Shown here: one piece after another, positions 1 through 5,858 of the stretch
How the letters are laid out: each line of letters begins with the position of its first letter
Position numbering within the stretch: position 1 is the stretch's first letter
DNA from: an uncultured Roseiflexaceae bacterium
GTDB taxonomy: Bacteria; Chloroflexota; Chloroflexia; Chloroflexales; Roseiflexaceae
DNA length: 5,858 nucleotides
Assembly (NCBI GenBank): GCA_903932805.1
Contig: CAIZHO010000219.1
Coordinates: 1 to 5,858 of the forward strand
Direction of reading: 5' to 3'
The notes under the pieces: generated by a model
The model's input: only the letters and a program-made list of their open reading frames with translations
Told to the model about the DNA's origin: nothing
Database searches by the model: none
Position numbers and translations under genes: made by a program

Positions 1-797
1 AGCAACCATTGTTGCGATTGGAGTGCAATCACGGCCAGCGCACCTCCGAGGGCCATCGATCCGAGATCCCCCATAATGACCGGAGCAGGATGTGCGTTGA
101 ACCATAGATACCCTGCACAGGCTCCAACGAGTGTGAAGCAAAGTGCCATGAGGTTGGTGAAATCCCCATTCAGGAACGCAATGACGCCGTACGCTCCAAA
201 TGCAACCAACAGCGTCCAACCAGATAAACCATCGACACCGTCGGTGATGTTAACCGCATTGACGGTAGCCCAAATAATCAATCCCGCGATCGGGATAACG
301 TAGATGCCTACATCGAGTTGCCCCACAAATGGGACAAACACCATCCCAGAGTGCCCGAGTCCATAGGGTGCGGGCAGATACAGGACGACACTCGCAACCA
401 CGGCAATGACCCACTGCAGCGCACTTTTGACCCGCTCGGTCAAACCATAGTGACTCGATGGGACGACTTCGAGCGAGAAGTAATCGTCGACAGCACCGAG
501 TATTGCATACCCGACCATTACCGCCAACGGGAGTAGCATTGACCACCGATCGATAAGATTGAACAGCGACGTCAAGAACACTACGGGGACGACGATCATT
601 ACGCCACCCATCGTAATCTGCCCATAGCTGACCATCGTATCGCTCCCCTCGTTGCGGGCGCGCTTGCGGATGTTCCTTCGTTTGAGGAGTTCGATCCAAG
701 CACGACCACTGAACAGGACAATCATCTCTGCTGCTGCCGCCAGAAGCAGTGCGCGTGCCATATCCTGAATGAGGAGTGCCCGTAAGGTCTCTTGCAT
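1..797 (-). CDS. mraY: Phospho-N-acetylmuramoyl-pentapeptide-transferase MraY, 3' end cut by window edge
   Basis: Integral membrane enzyme that moves phospho-MurNAc-pentapeptide from UDP to undecaprenyl phosphate, forming lipid I on the inner face of the membrane. I translated 265 codons by hand; the family usually has about 320-370, so the C-terminal part, including the usual triple-His motif, lies outside. Visible signatures are ITMGG (about 61-65), GAVDDY with the Asp pair at 104-105, NAVNITDGVDGL (180-191) and FNAHPAPVIMGDLGSMALGG (233-252, Asp244). These alternate with hydrophobic segments near 13-31, 63-83, 88-103, 127-143, 166-183, 194-210 and 216-232. The ATG at 797 lies 6 bases after the murF stop, with AGGA four bases upstream (802-805); an ATG at codon 13 is a weaker alternative. 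Odd points: the usual K-x-GTPTMGG reads SYGQITMGG and the usual DDxxK reads DDYFS. A WecA/TagO-type transferase is the main alternative, but NITDG and the position after murF favour MraY. Confidence 0.93.
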   Translation of the reverse strand, partial: MQETLRALLIQDMARALLLAAAAEMIVLFSGRAWIELLKRRNIRKRARNEGSDTMVSYGQITMGGVMIVVPVVFLTSLFNLIDRWSMLLPLAVMVGYAILGAVDDYFSLEVVPSSHYGLTERVKSALQWVIAVVASVVLYLPAPYGLGHSGMVFVPFVGQLDVGIYVIPIAGLIIWATVNAVNITDGVDGLSGWTLLVAFGAYGVIAFLNGDFTNLMALCFTLVGACAGYLWFNAHPAPVIMGDLGSMALGGALAVIALQSQQWL

Positions 798-803
798 CGT
801 GTC

Positions 804-2264
804 CTACTTCGTCGTTTGCGTGCAGAGTGCGCTGACGATAGCTTCCATCGCCATTGCGCGCGAACCCTTGACCAAGACACAGTCACCCGGGGCAATCACC
901 GACCGAACGACAGGGACAGCCGCCTCAGTCCCTTGGACTTCATACACCGCTGCAAACCCCGCCTCTCGTGCACCAGCCGCAATGTATCGGCCACGTTCGC
1001 CGACGGTGACCAAGACGTCGACACACTGTGCAGCCAACGTGCCGACCTCGCGATGGGCTGCTTCTTCAATGTGGCCGAGCTCGCGCATATCGCCCAATAC
1101 TGCAACGCGACGGCGTTGGACGGTCGCCAATAGTTCCAGGGCAGCCCGCACCGATGTGGGGGCCGCATTATACGAGTCGTCTATGATTTGGGTATCTTCG
1201 ATGCCATCGAGAACAACAAATCGAACAGTTGGCAAGCGATGTGCAATCGTGTCGCGCATTGTGTGCCAGGGAACCTGAGCGACAAGCCCCACCGCAATCG
1301 CAGCCAACAGATTGCGTACCTGGTGCATCCCTGGTGCTCCAAGATGCACGCGATCATCAATACCAGGAGCAATCAGCCGGAACTGGGTCCCCGCGAGGCC
1401 ACGTTGTTCGATTTCGATGGCACGCACGTCTGCATGTTGGGCAGTGCCGTAGGTCAGTACACGGGCTGTTGTCCGTGTCGCATACCCCGCCACAATCGGA
1501 TCATCTGCATTGAGGATGACCACCCCGGTTGCAGGGATTGCGTGGACGAGCTCGGCTTTGGCTTCGGCAATTGCCTCGATGCTGCCCATCCGTTCGAGGT
1601 GCGATGGACCAACCGCCGTTATCACAGCGATGTTTGGGTGTGCGATGGCACACAATGTTGCGATATCGCCGGCGTAGTACATCCCCATTTCGAACACCGC
1701 AGCACGGTGCGTCGGAGTCAACCCCAATACCACGAGGGGGAGGGTCGATTCGCTGTTGTAACTGCGGGGGTTCTTGAGGGTAGGCATCGCATCGTCGAGC
1801 AGTGCACCGATGAACTCTTTGGTCGACGTCTTGCCGACACTGCCGGTGATGCCAACAACAAACGGGGGATGGTAGCGATGCCGATGCCAGGTTGCCCAGC
1901 GTTGTAACGCAGCAAGTGGGTCCGGAACGGCAATCAACAACAGCCCATCCCACTGCGCAGGCGGCTGTGCGCCGACAGAGACGACACTCCAGCCGTAGGC
2001 GCGGGCAAGCTCTGGGGCTTTGATATGCGAAACGATGGCCGCAATCGCCCCCGCAGCAGCTGCTGCGGCGACGTAGTCATGGCCATCCACCGTCATCCCT
2101 ACCAATGCAACATAGAGTGCACCCGGCTCGACCAAGCGCGAATCAATGGTTACCTGTGTGATGATCGTCGTGCCTGATCGTGCGTCGGGATCGATAAAAA
2201 CCGCCGCTGTTGGAACTTGGATGCCCGTCAGAATATCTGCAAGGGGATGCGTGTTAATTGCCAT
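804..2264 (-). CDS. murF: UDP-N-acetylmuramoyl-tripeptide--D-alanyl-D-alanine ligase MurF
   Basis: Cytoplasmic ATP-dependent ligase that adds D-Ala-D-Ala to UDP-MurNAc-tripeptide, the last soluble step of peptidoglycan precursor synthesis. The 486 residues show the three Mur ligase domains. The N-terminal substrate domain has DSRLVEPGALYVALVG (41-56). The central ATPase has the P-loop GITGSVGKTST (138-148, Lys145), NPRSYNSESTLPL (165-177), EMGMYYAGDI (192-201), GPSHLERMGS (219-228), AEAKAEL with the presumed carbamylated Lys236, and LNADDP (251-256). The C-terminal domain has DDSYNAAPTSVRAALE (362-377), GDMRELG (391-397) and KGSRAMAME (466-474). DDSYNA and KGSRAM point to MurF rather than MurE or MurC. 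Length is normal for the family. The ATG at 2264 lies inside the end of ftsI (11-bp overlap) and has a good Shine-Dalgarno sequence, so translation is probably both coupled and independently initiated. A run of six alanines (66-71) sits in the N-terminal domain. Confidence 0.97.
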   Translation of the reverse strand: MAINTHPLADILTGIQVPTAAVFIDPDARSGTTIITQVTIDSRLVEPGALYVALVGMTVDGHDYVAAAAAAGAIAAIVSHIKAPELARAYGWSVVSVGAQPPAQWDGLLLIAVPDPLAALQRWATWHRHRYHPPFVVGITGSVGKTSTKEFIGALLDDAMPTLKNPRSYNSESTLPLVVLGLTPTHRAAVFEMGMYYAGDIATLCAIAHPNIAVITAVGPSHLERMGSIEAIAEAKAELVHAIPATGVVILNADDPIVAGYATRTTARVLTYGTAQHADVRAIEIEQRGLAGTQFRLIAPGIDDRVHLGAPGMHQVRNLLAAIAVGLVAQVPWHTMRDTIAHRLPTVRFVVLDGIEDTQIIDDSYNAAPTSVRAALELLATVQRRRVAVLGDMRELGHIEEAAHREVGTLAAQCVDVLVTVGERGRYIAAGAREAGFAAVYEVQGTEAAVPVVRSVIAPGDCVLVKGSRAMAMEAIVSALCTQTTK

Positions 2265-4083
2265 AGACTACCCCTGGTCGTTGGCCATCACCAACCAAGG
2301 CGTTGTTTGGAGCGATACGATCGTAGCGCATCAGTTCTGCGACGATGCGGCGATAGACCGGCAGGGCGGTGGCAATGCCATAGATGTCGTCAATCGGGCG
2401 ATCGATTTTGACAAGTACGGCATAGTGCGGAGATTCGAGTGGGGCCATCCCAGCGACCGAGCCAATCGTTTGGCCGGTGTACCCGCCGTACCCGTCAGGG
2501 ATAGACGAGGTACCCGTCTTGGCGCCTACACGAAAGCCCGGAACGAGCCACAAATTGTCGGGTTGGCGGGGGTTCACGTAGTGATTGGCCGAACGCATCA
2601 GCATCCCACGCACCTTGAGGGCTACCTGTGCAGTTATTGGTTGGCTCTGAACGACCGGTTCGGTATCGACGCAGGTACCGTCGCGATTGCAACGTTTCTG
2701 GACGATATATGGTTGCATCATCACCCCATTGTTGCCCACCGCAGCAGCCATCCGGACAATCTGCAATGGCGTCACTGCAATGCCTTGCCCGTACGAGTTG
2801 GTATTGAGATTGATCGGGGTGTAGTTTTCAGAACCGGGCTTCCAGTAGATACCGGCAGTTTCGCCGGGGAGTTCGATCCCCGTCAACTTACCAAAGCCGA
2901 AGTCATCGACTGCTTTATAAAATACCGACTCGCCCATTTGCTCGGCAAACAGCAACGCGCCAATATTACTCGAGTAATACAATACCCCGCCCGGTGTAAT
3001 CAGGCCATGACCATTGAAGTCGTAATTTGAAAGATTGTAATCATACCGACGAATGGTTCCCTCATCAACGACTTGGCTGTTTTCGTCAAATGCGTTCGCC
3101 TGCATTCCGGCAGCAACCGTCAAGATTTTGAAGGTCGAACCAGGTTCGTAGACTTGACCGACGGCAGGATTGATGTTGTAGACTTCTGGCTCGACATCGG
3201 CGTAATCATTCGGATCAAAATCGGGAAAACTTGCCATAGCACGGATCGCGCCTGTTTTGACGTCCATCACTATCACTGTCCCACCCGACGCACCATGCAG
3301 GTCGATGGCTTTGCCCAATTGGTCTTCGGCGAGATGTTGGATATACGGGTCAATGGTCAGCTGCACCTGGCTCCCATTGACCGGCTCGACACGTTCGTAT
3401 GGGCGCGACCAAATGGGTTGTTGATGGATATCGACTTCGGCGGTGATGACGCCGTTGGTGCCGCGCAAGACATCATCAAAACTCGCCTCGACGCCGGCGA
3501 TGCCCATCCCATTGAGGTTCGTCGCACCGATAACGTGCGGTGCAAATCGGCCTTGTGGATAGAATCGATGGGACTCGTAGACCAAATACAGACTTTCTTG
3601 GGCCATTCGTTCGATTTGATCTGCTTGATCATCAGGGAGCCAGCGGGCCACCGGGACCCAGGCACGATTGGTATCGATCAGCAACGCCAGTATCTTTTCG
3701 GCGGGAACGTCTATAATCTCGCTGATCCGCATGGCGAGGTTGGCAGCGTCACCGGGATCGATTTGGGCTGGCACCACATACAACGAACGCCGCTCGACAT
3801 CGACGGCAAGTATGTTGCCAAAACGGTCCACGATGGTGCCCCGACTCGCAACTATGGGCAGACTCTGATTGACTTCACTACTGGCTCGTGCTGCGTACCC
3901 GTTGCGATCGAGCAATTGCAAATCTGCAAGTTGGATGGTCACACGTGCCAAAAAGAGCATGGCAACCCCAAATGCGACAAATAACCGCCACGATCGCGGT
4001 GCAGCACTCGGGGAGATGGGTCCCTCAGCGTTCGAAGGACGATGTGTCCCTGCGACGGAACGGGCATCACTGTGTAAACTCAT
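2254..4083 (-). CDS. ftsI: Septal class B penicillin-binding protein (FtsI/PBP3-type D,D-transpeptidase)
   Basis: Membrane-anchored transpeptidase that cross-links peptidoglycan stem peptides, probably at the division septum. The 609 residues comprise a cytoplasmic tail of about 30 residues, one membrane anchor (about 33-53), a PBP dimer domain beginning with SRGTIVDRFGNILA (80-93) and extending to about 225, and a transpeptidase domain (about 265-585). The three penicilloyl-serine transferase motifs are intact: STFK with nucleophile Ser316 and Lys319, SSN (371-373), and KTGT (522-525). There is no transglycosylase domain, which rules out class A, and no PASTA repeat after the transpeptidase domain, only a tail of about 25 residues. 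The ATG at 4083 forms an ATGA overlap with the ftsL stop and has only a weak Shine-Dalgarno sequence, so coupling to ftsL is likely. Two cysteines, 465 and 471, lie in the extracytoplasmic domain. The position after ftsL favours FtsI over an elongation-type PBP2. Confidence 0.95.
   Translation of the reverse strand: MSLHSDARSVAGTHRPSNAEGPISPSAAPRSWRLFVAFGVAMLFLARVTIQLADLQLLDRNGYAARASSEVNQSLPIVASRGTIVDRFGNILAVDVERRSLYVVPAQIDPGDAANLAMRISEIIDVPAEKILALLIDTNRAWVPVARWLPDDQADQIERMAQESLYLVYESHRFYPQGRFAPHVIGATNLNGMGIAGVEASFDDVLRGTNGVITAEVDIHQQPIWSRPYERVEPVNGSQVQLTIDPYIQHLAEDQLGKAIDLHGASGGTVIVMDVKTGAIRAMASFPDFDPNDYADVEPEVYNINPAVGQVYEPGSTFKILTVAAGMQANAFDENSQVVDEGTIRRYDYNLSNYDFNGHGLITPGGVLYYSSNIGALLFAEQMGESVFYKAVDDFGFGKLTGIELPGETAGIYWKPGSENYTPINLNTNSYGQGIAVTPLQIVRMAAAVGNNGVMMQPYIVQKRCNRDGTCVDTEPVVQSQPITAQVALKVRGMLMRSANHYVNPRQPDNLWLVPGFRVGAKTGTSSIPDGYGGYTGQTIGSVAGMAPLESPHYAVLVKIDRPIDDIYGIATALPVYRRIVAELMRYDRIAPNNALVGDGQRPGVVYGN
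2271..2275 (-). promoter_or_regulatory. Shine-Dalgarno site of murF
   Basis: The minus strand reads AGGGG followed by six bases and the ATG at 2264. It is the clearest ribosome-binding site in the window, lies inside the last codons of ftsI and supports the ATG at 2264 as the murF start. Confidence 0.7.
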
Positions 4084-4445
4084 GGCGATTGCTCTAGCGC
4101 TTTTGAAACGACGACTTGGCCTTTGTTAACCCCAAGGATCATGAATCGTACTGTGGTCTCTTGGACCGGAATCATATCCGTTTGTTCTGCGTAACGCTCG
4201 ATGCGTTCCATCGATTGCGCGTCTGCCATCCGCAGCATCAGAGCTTTGTGCGTGCGTTCTAATGTGGTTTGTTCAGCAATGAGCGTGTCGATTTCGTGGC
4301 CCGTTTGGGCGACACGCACCGTTTGTGCAATCGTCGCAATCCCCATCACCGCGAGTAACAATGCACATGCGATGATTGCGCCATTGCGCGAGGTGATGTA
4401 TGTGCGCGAGTTATGGAGACTCTGCTGCAAGACACTCATTCGCAT
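4080..4445 (-). CDS. ftsL: FtsL-like bitopic cell-division protein
   Basis: A small protein of about 121 residues with the architecture of FtsL/DivIC: a cytoplasmic tail of about 20 residues, one membrane segment (about 21-43), then an extracytoplasmic heptad-like stretch (about 46-83) likely to form a coiled coil, ending in IERYAEQTDMIPVQ, which resembles the conserved IExxARExLGMxxP element of FtsL. In known systems FtsL pairs with FtsB/DivIC and helps recruit and activate the FtsI-FtsW synthase. The gene directly precedes ftsI with an ATGA overlap, its usual place. I chose the ATG at 4445, with a weak GGTG five bases upstream; the ATG at 4439 is equally possible in sequence terms. An in-frame TTG at 4505 would add 20 polar residues but falls within the candidate promoter. 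FtsL is poorly conserved, so the call rests on architecture, the C-terminal motif and context. Confidence 0.75.
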   Translation of the reverse strand: MRMSVLQQSLHNSRTYITSRNGAIIACALLLAVMGIATIAQTVRVAQTGHEIDTLIAEQTTLERTHKALMLRMADAQSMERIERYAEQTDMIPVQETTVRFMILGVNKGQVVVSKALEQSP

Positions 4446-4470
4446 GACAACACCATCAAAATTCGAGTTT

Positions 4471-4489
4471 GTACTAGTGTATATAGTAC
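4471..4489. repeat. 19-bp inverted repeat upstream of ftsL, possible operator
   Basis: The minus strand reads GTACTATATACACTAGTAC: perfect 6-bp arms (GTACTA and TAGTAC) around a 7-bp AT-rich centre. It overlaps both candidate -10 elements and lies 26 bases before the ftsL start codon, a position where a dimeric regulator could block RNA polymerase. No T-run follows, so it does not look like an intrinsic terminator. No regulator is identified. Confidence 0.45.
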
Positions 4490-4513
4490 CATGTTTCGTA
4501 ATCAAAATGTCAG
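4478..4513 (-). promoter_or_regulatory. Candidate sigma70-type promoter for the ftsL-ftsI-murF-mraY unit
   Basis: This is the AT-rich gap between the peptidase stop (4515-4517) and ftsL. Two readings are possible on the minus strand. One is TTGATT (4505-4500), 16 bases, then TATACA (4483-4478). The other is CTGACA (4513-4508), a long 19-base spacer, then TACTAT (4488-4483) preceded by TGG as an extended -10. Both would start transcription roughly 25-40 bases before the ftsL ATG. The matches are partial and the call is by eye; read-through from the peptidase gene may also supply transcription. Confidence 0.4.
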
Positions 4514-4514
4514 A

Positions 4515-5858
4515 TTAGCGCGAGATATAGATTTTGTTGCCGGTATGGGTGTTCATCGTCACATGAACGTTCTTGGGGAGCCACTGCCCGTCGCTGGTTT
4601 GCACCAGTGAAGTCATCGAAAAGCGCACTTCGGGAGATTGCGCGCCTTTGCTCTGTACACCTGGATTCGTCGTGGCAACGATCGACATCGAACGGCTCTG
4701 GCTCGTCGGCACATACTGTTCGAGGACCGTCCGCGCGTGACGGAGCATTTCGGGCGAGATGTCACGCTCGGTCAACAGCATCCGTCTGACCGTTTTGGGG
4801 ACCCGTGCCACCGCCTGCAACTGCATGCTCCCCGTGCTGGTGGTGTGACGAATGGTTGGATGTGCCATCCCCCCTTTCATCGTCGCCCAGGGATCACCGA
4901 GCAGGATGAATTCGATGAGCGTCTTCATATCGACATCATCGAGAAATCCCTGGCGCTCGTACATGATTTGCGCAAATTCTAACCGTGCATAGTGGAGTGC
5001 CATGCCCACAGGCATCCCCGTTGCCAAATGATGCGTCAGACGCTCAAAGAGCAAATCCGCCCCGAGTAACGGAGCAGCAGAGCTCCCATACGCATTGACC
5101 GTTGCACCAATGAATGCCAAGGCCCCGAGCGAAAGTGCACGCAACGGGATCGAATTGCGGATATTTCGACCAGCCAACTCGGCCCCGTAGCATGCTTCGC
5201 TGATGATGATGGTGCCTGCTACCGCACTGCGCTGGATGTGATCAGGCGAAAGGGCAATGGGCAAGGCAGTTGCGGCCCCCCAGACATCTGCTGGTTGCCC
5301 ATAAAAGTGTGGCATGCCCGCTGCACCGTGCAAGTTGAGATACAGCACCTCACGCCCTGCGATGATTTTGTGGGTACCTGGCTGGCTCGTGTGTGGTGGT
5401 GACAGAATCAAGCGTGCATCTGCATGCAGATTACGCAACACCAAGCGCGAAGGCTCTTGCCAGACCTCTGCCGCCACTCCACGTGCCAATCGATCGCCGA
5501 CGGCGCTACGGATCCGCAGCCAGGCGGCGACATCAAACCCAATACGGCCTTGGTGGTGTGCACTGCGGTGGTAATCGGTCATCGACACCAGCATGTTCAA
5601 CAACAAGGTGGGATCGTCGTCATCCCCCTCGGGTAAGCGCGAGACGATCCGCTGTGGGATGAGATATCCCGAATCGTCACAGGCATACGGGTTATCAGAA
5701 AAGATCACGCGATCATCGTCAGGGATCGGATTACTCAGGCGATGAAAGGGGATACACTCATCCCCACCAATCAGGACCACAGTTGCGAGTTCGACCTGCG
5801 CCGCGGTACAGTGAGCCGCGACCTGACGTATATAATCTCGCACCGCCATCGGATCTAC
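4515..5858 (-). CDS. Clan CD cysteine peptidase, gingipain C25/caspase-like, N-terminus outside window
   Basis: The reading frame is open to the right edge (Val-Asp-Pro precede the first internal Met at 5849), so I treat this as the C-terminal 447 residues of a longer protein. Numbering from that Met, residues 22-73 contain VVLIGGDECIPFHRLSNP, SDNPYACDD and YLIPQRIVSRLPEG, matching the substrate-side region of C25-like peptidases. The likely catalytic pair is His174 in LNLHG (codon at 5328-5330) and Cys220 in ISEACYGA (codon at 5190-5192), each after a hydrophobic strand, as in the caspase fold. ALAFIGATVNAYGSS (243-257) and LLGDPWATM (316-324) complete the domain. About 115 C-terminal residues (330-444) match no family I recognise. 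Substrate and cellular location cannot be told without the N-terminus. The gene is co-oriented with ftsL, ending 69 bases before it. A CHAT-family assignment is the main alternative. Confidence 0.8.
   Translation of the reverse strand, partial: VDPMAVRDYIRQVAAHCTAAQVELATVVLIGGDECIPFHRLSNPIPDDDRVIFSDNPYACDDSGYLIPQRIVSRLPEGDDDDPTLLLNMLVSMTDYHRSAHHQGRIGFDVAAWLRIRSAVGDRLARGVAAEVWQEPSRLVLRNLHADARLILSPPHTSQPGTHKIIAGREVLYLNLHGAAGMPHFYGQPADVWGAATALPIALSPDHIQRSAVAGTIIISEACYGAELAGRNIRNSIPLRALSLGALAFIGATVNAYGSSAAPLLGADLLFERLTHHLATGMPVGMALHYARLEFAQIMYERQGFLDDVDMKTLIEFILLGDPWATMKGGMAHPTIRHTTSTGSMQLQAVARVPKTVRRMLLTERDISPEMLRHARTVLEQYVPTSQSRSMSIVATTNPGVQSKGAQSPEVRFSMTSLVQTSDGQWLPKNVHVTMNTHTGNKIYISR

Noticed and set aside
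250..699. Minus-strand open frame in another register inside mraY
   Set aside because: It is an out-of-frame shadow; the mraY frame through the same bases carries the DDY and NITDGVDG motifs.
1188..1907. Plus-strand open frame antisense to murF
   Set aside because: The translation is rich in Cys, His, Arg and Trp with no recognisable motif, and it lies wholly within a well-supported murF.
2051..2068. Perfect 18-bp palindrome CCGCAGCAGCTGCTGCGG inside murF
   Set aside because: It is explained by the GCN codons of the six-alanine run (residues 66-71); no regulatory role is suggested at this internal position.
2964..2979. Perfect 16-bp palindrome TATTACTCGAGTAATA inside ftsI
   Set aside because: It falls on the codons for Tyr-Tyr-Ser-Ser-Asn at the SxN motif, so the sequence is constrained by the protein; probably coincidence.
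2146..3984. Two long plus-strand open frames (2146-3030 and 3073-3984), almost end to end and antisense to ftsI and the murF start
   Set aside because: They follow the codon register of ftsI on the opposite strand, the translations match no family I know, and no ribosome-binding site or domain is visible. The sense-strand genes have full catalytic motifs.
4446..4505. Twenty-residue N-terminal extension of ftsL from a TTG at 4505
   Set aside because: It is a rare start codon without a Shine-Dalgarno sequence, the extension is polar and not FtsL-like, and it would overlap the candidate promoter and dyad.
4446..4514. Intrinsic terminator after the peptidase gene
   Set aside because: No GC-rich stem followed by a T-run is present. 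The only dyad is AT-rich and followed by mixed sequence, so read-through into ftsL is possible.

Overview
The window is one same-strand block (all genes on the minus strand) carrying the central part of a division and cell-wall (dcw) cluster. In transcription order, from right to left, it holds: the 3' part of a clan CD (gingipain C25/caspase-like) cysteine peptidase gene; a short AT-rich gap with a candidate promoter and a 19-bp inverted repeat; an ftsL-like bitopic division gene; ftsI (class B penicillin-binding protein, transpeptidase); murF; and the first three quarters of mraY, which runs off the left edge. No RNA gene, mobile element, CRISPR array or convincing terminator is visible. Almost every base is coding.

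The four cell-wall genes are packed as one translational unit. ftsL and ftsI share an ATGA stop/start, ftsI and murF overlap by 11 bp, and only 6 bases separate murF from mraY. Together they cover late peptidoglycan synthesis: MurF completes the UDP-MurNAc-pentapeptide, MraY transfers it to undecaprenyl phosphate to give lipid I, and FtsI cross-links the finished strands at the septum with FtsL as a divisome partner. murE, often found between ftsI and murF, is not there, and rsmH/mraZ, often found just before ftsL, are replaced by the peptidase gene.

Base composition is moderately GC-rich (mid-fifties percent in lines sampled by hand). The divergent MraY and MurF motifs, the ftsL-ftsI-murF-mraY order and a C25-like peptidase of this type would fit a member of the Chloroflexota. 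This is an inference from family resemblance, not a demonstrated assignment.

The points most worth a second look are the dyad overlapping a possible -10 element upstream of ftsL, the peptidase with an intact His/Cys pair beside the division operon, and a MraY lacking two usually conserved lysines near its active site. I did not find evidence for a wholly new system.
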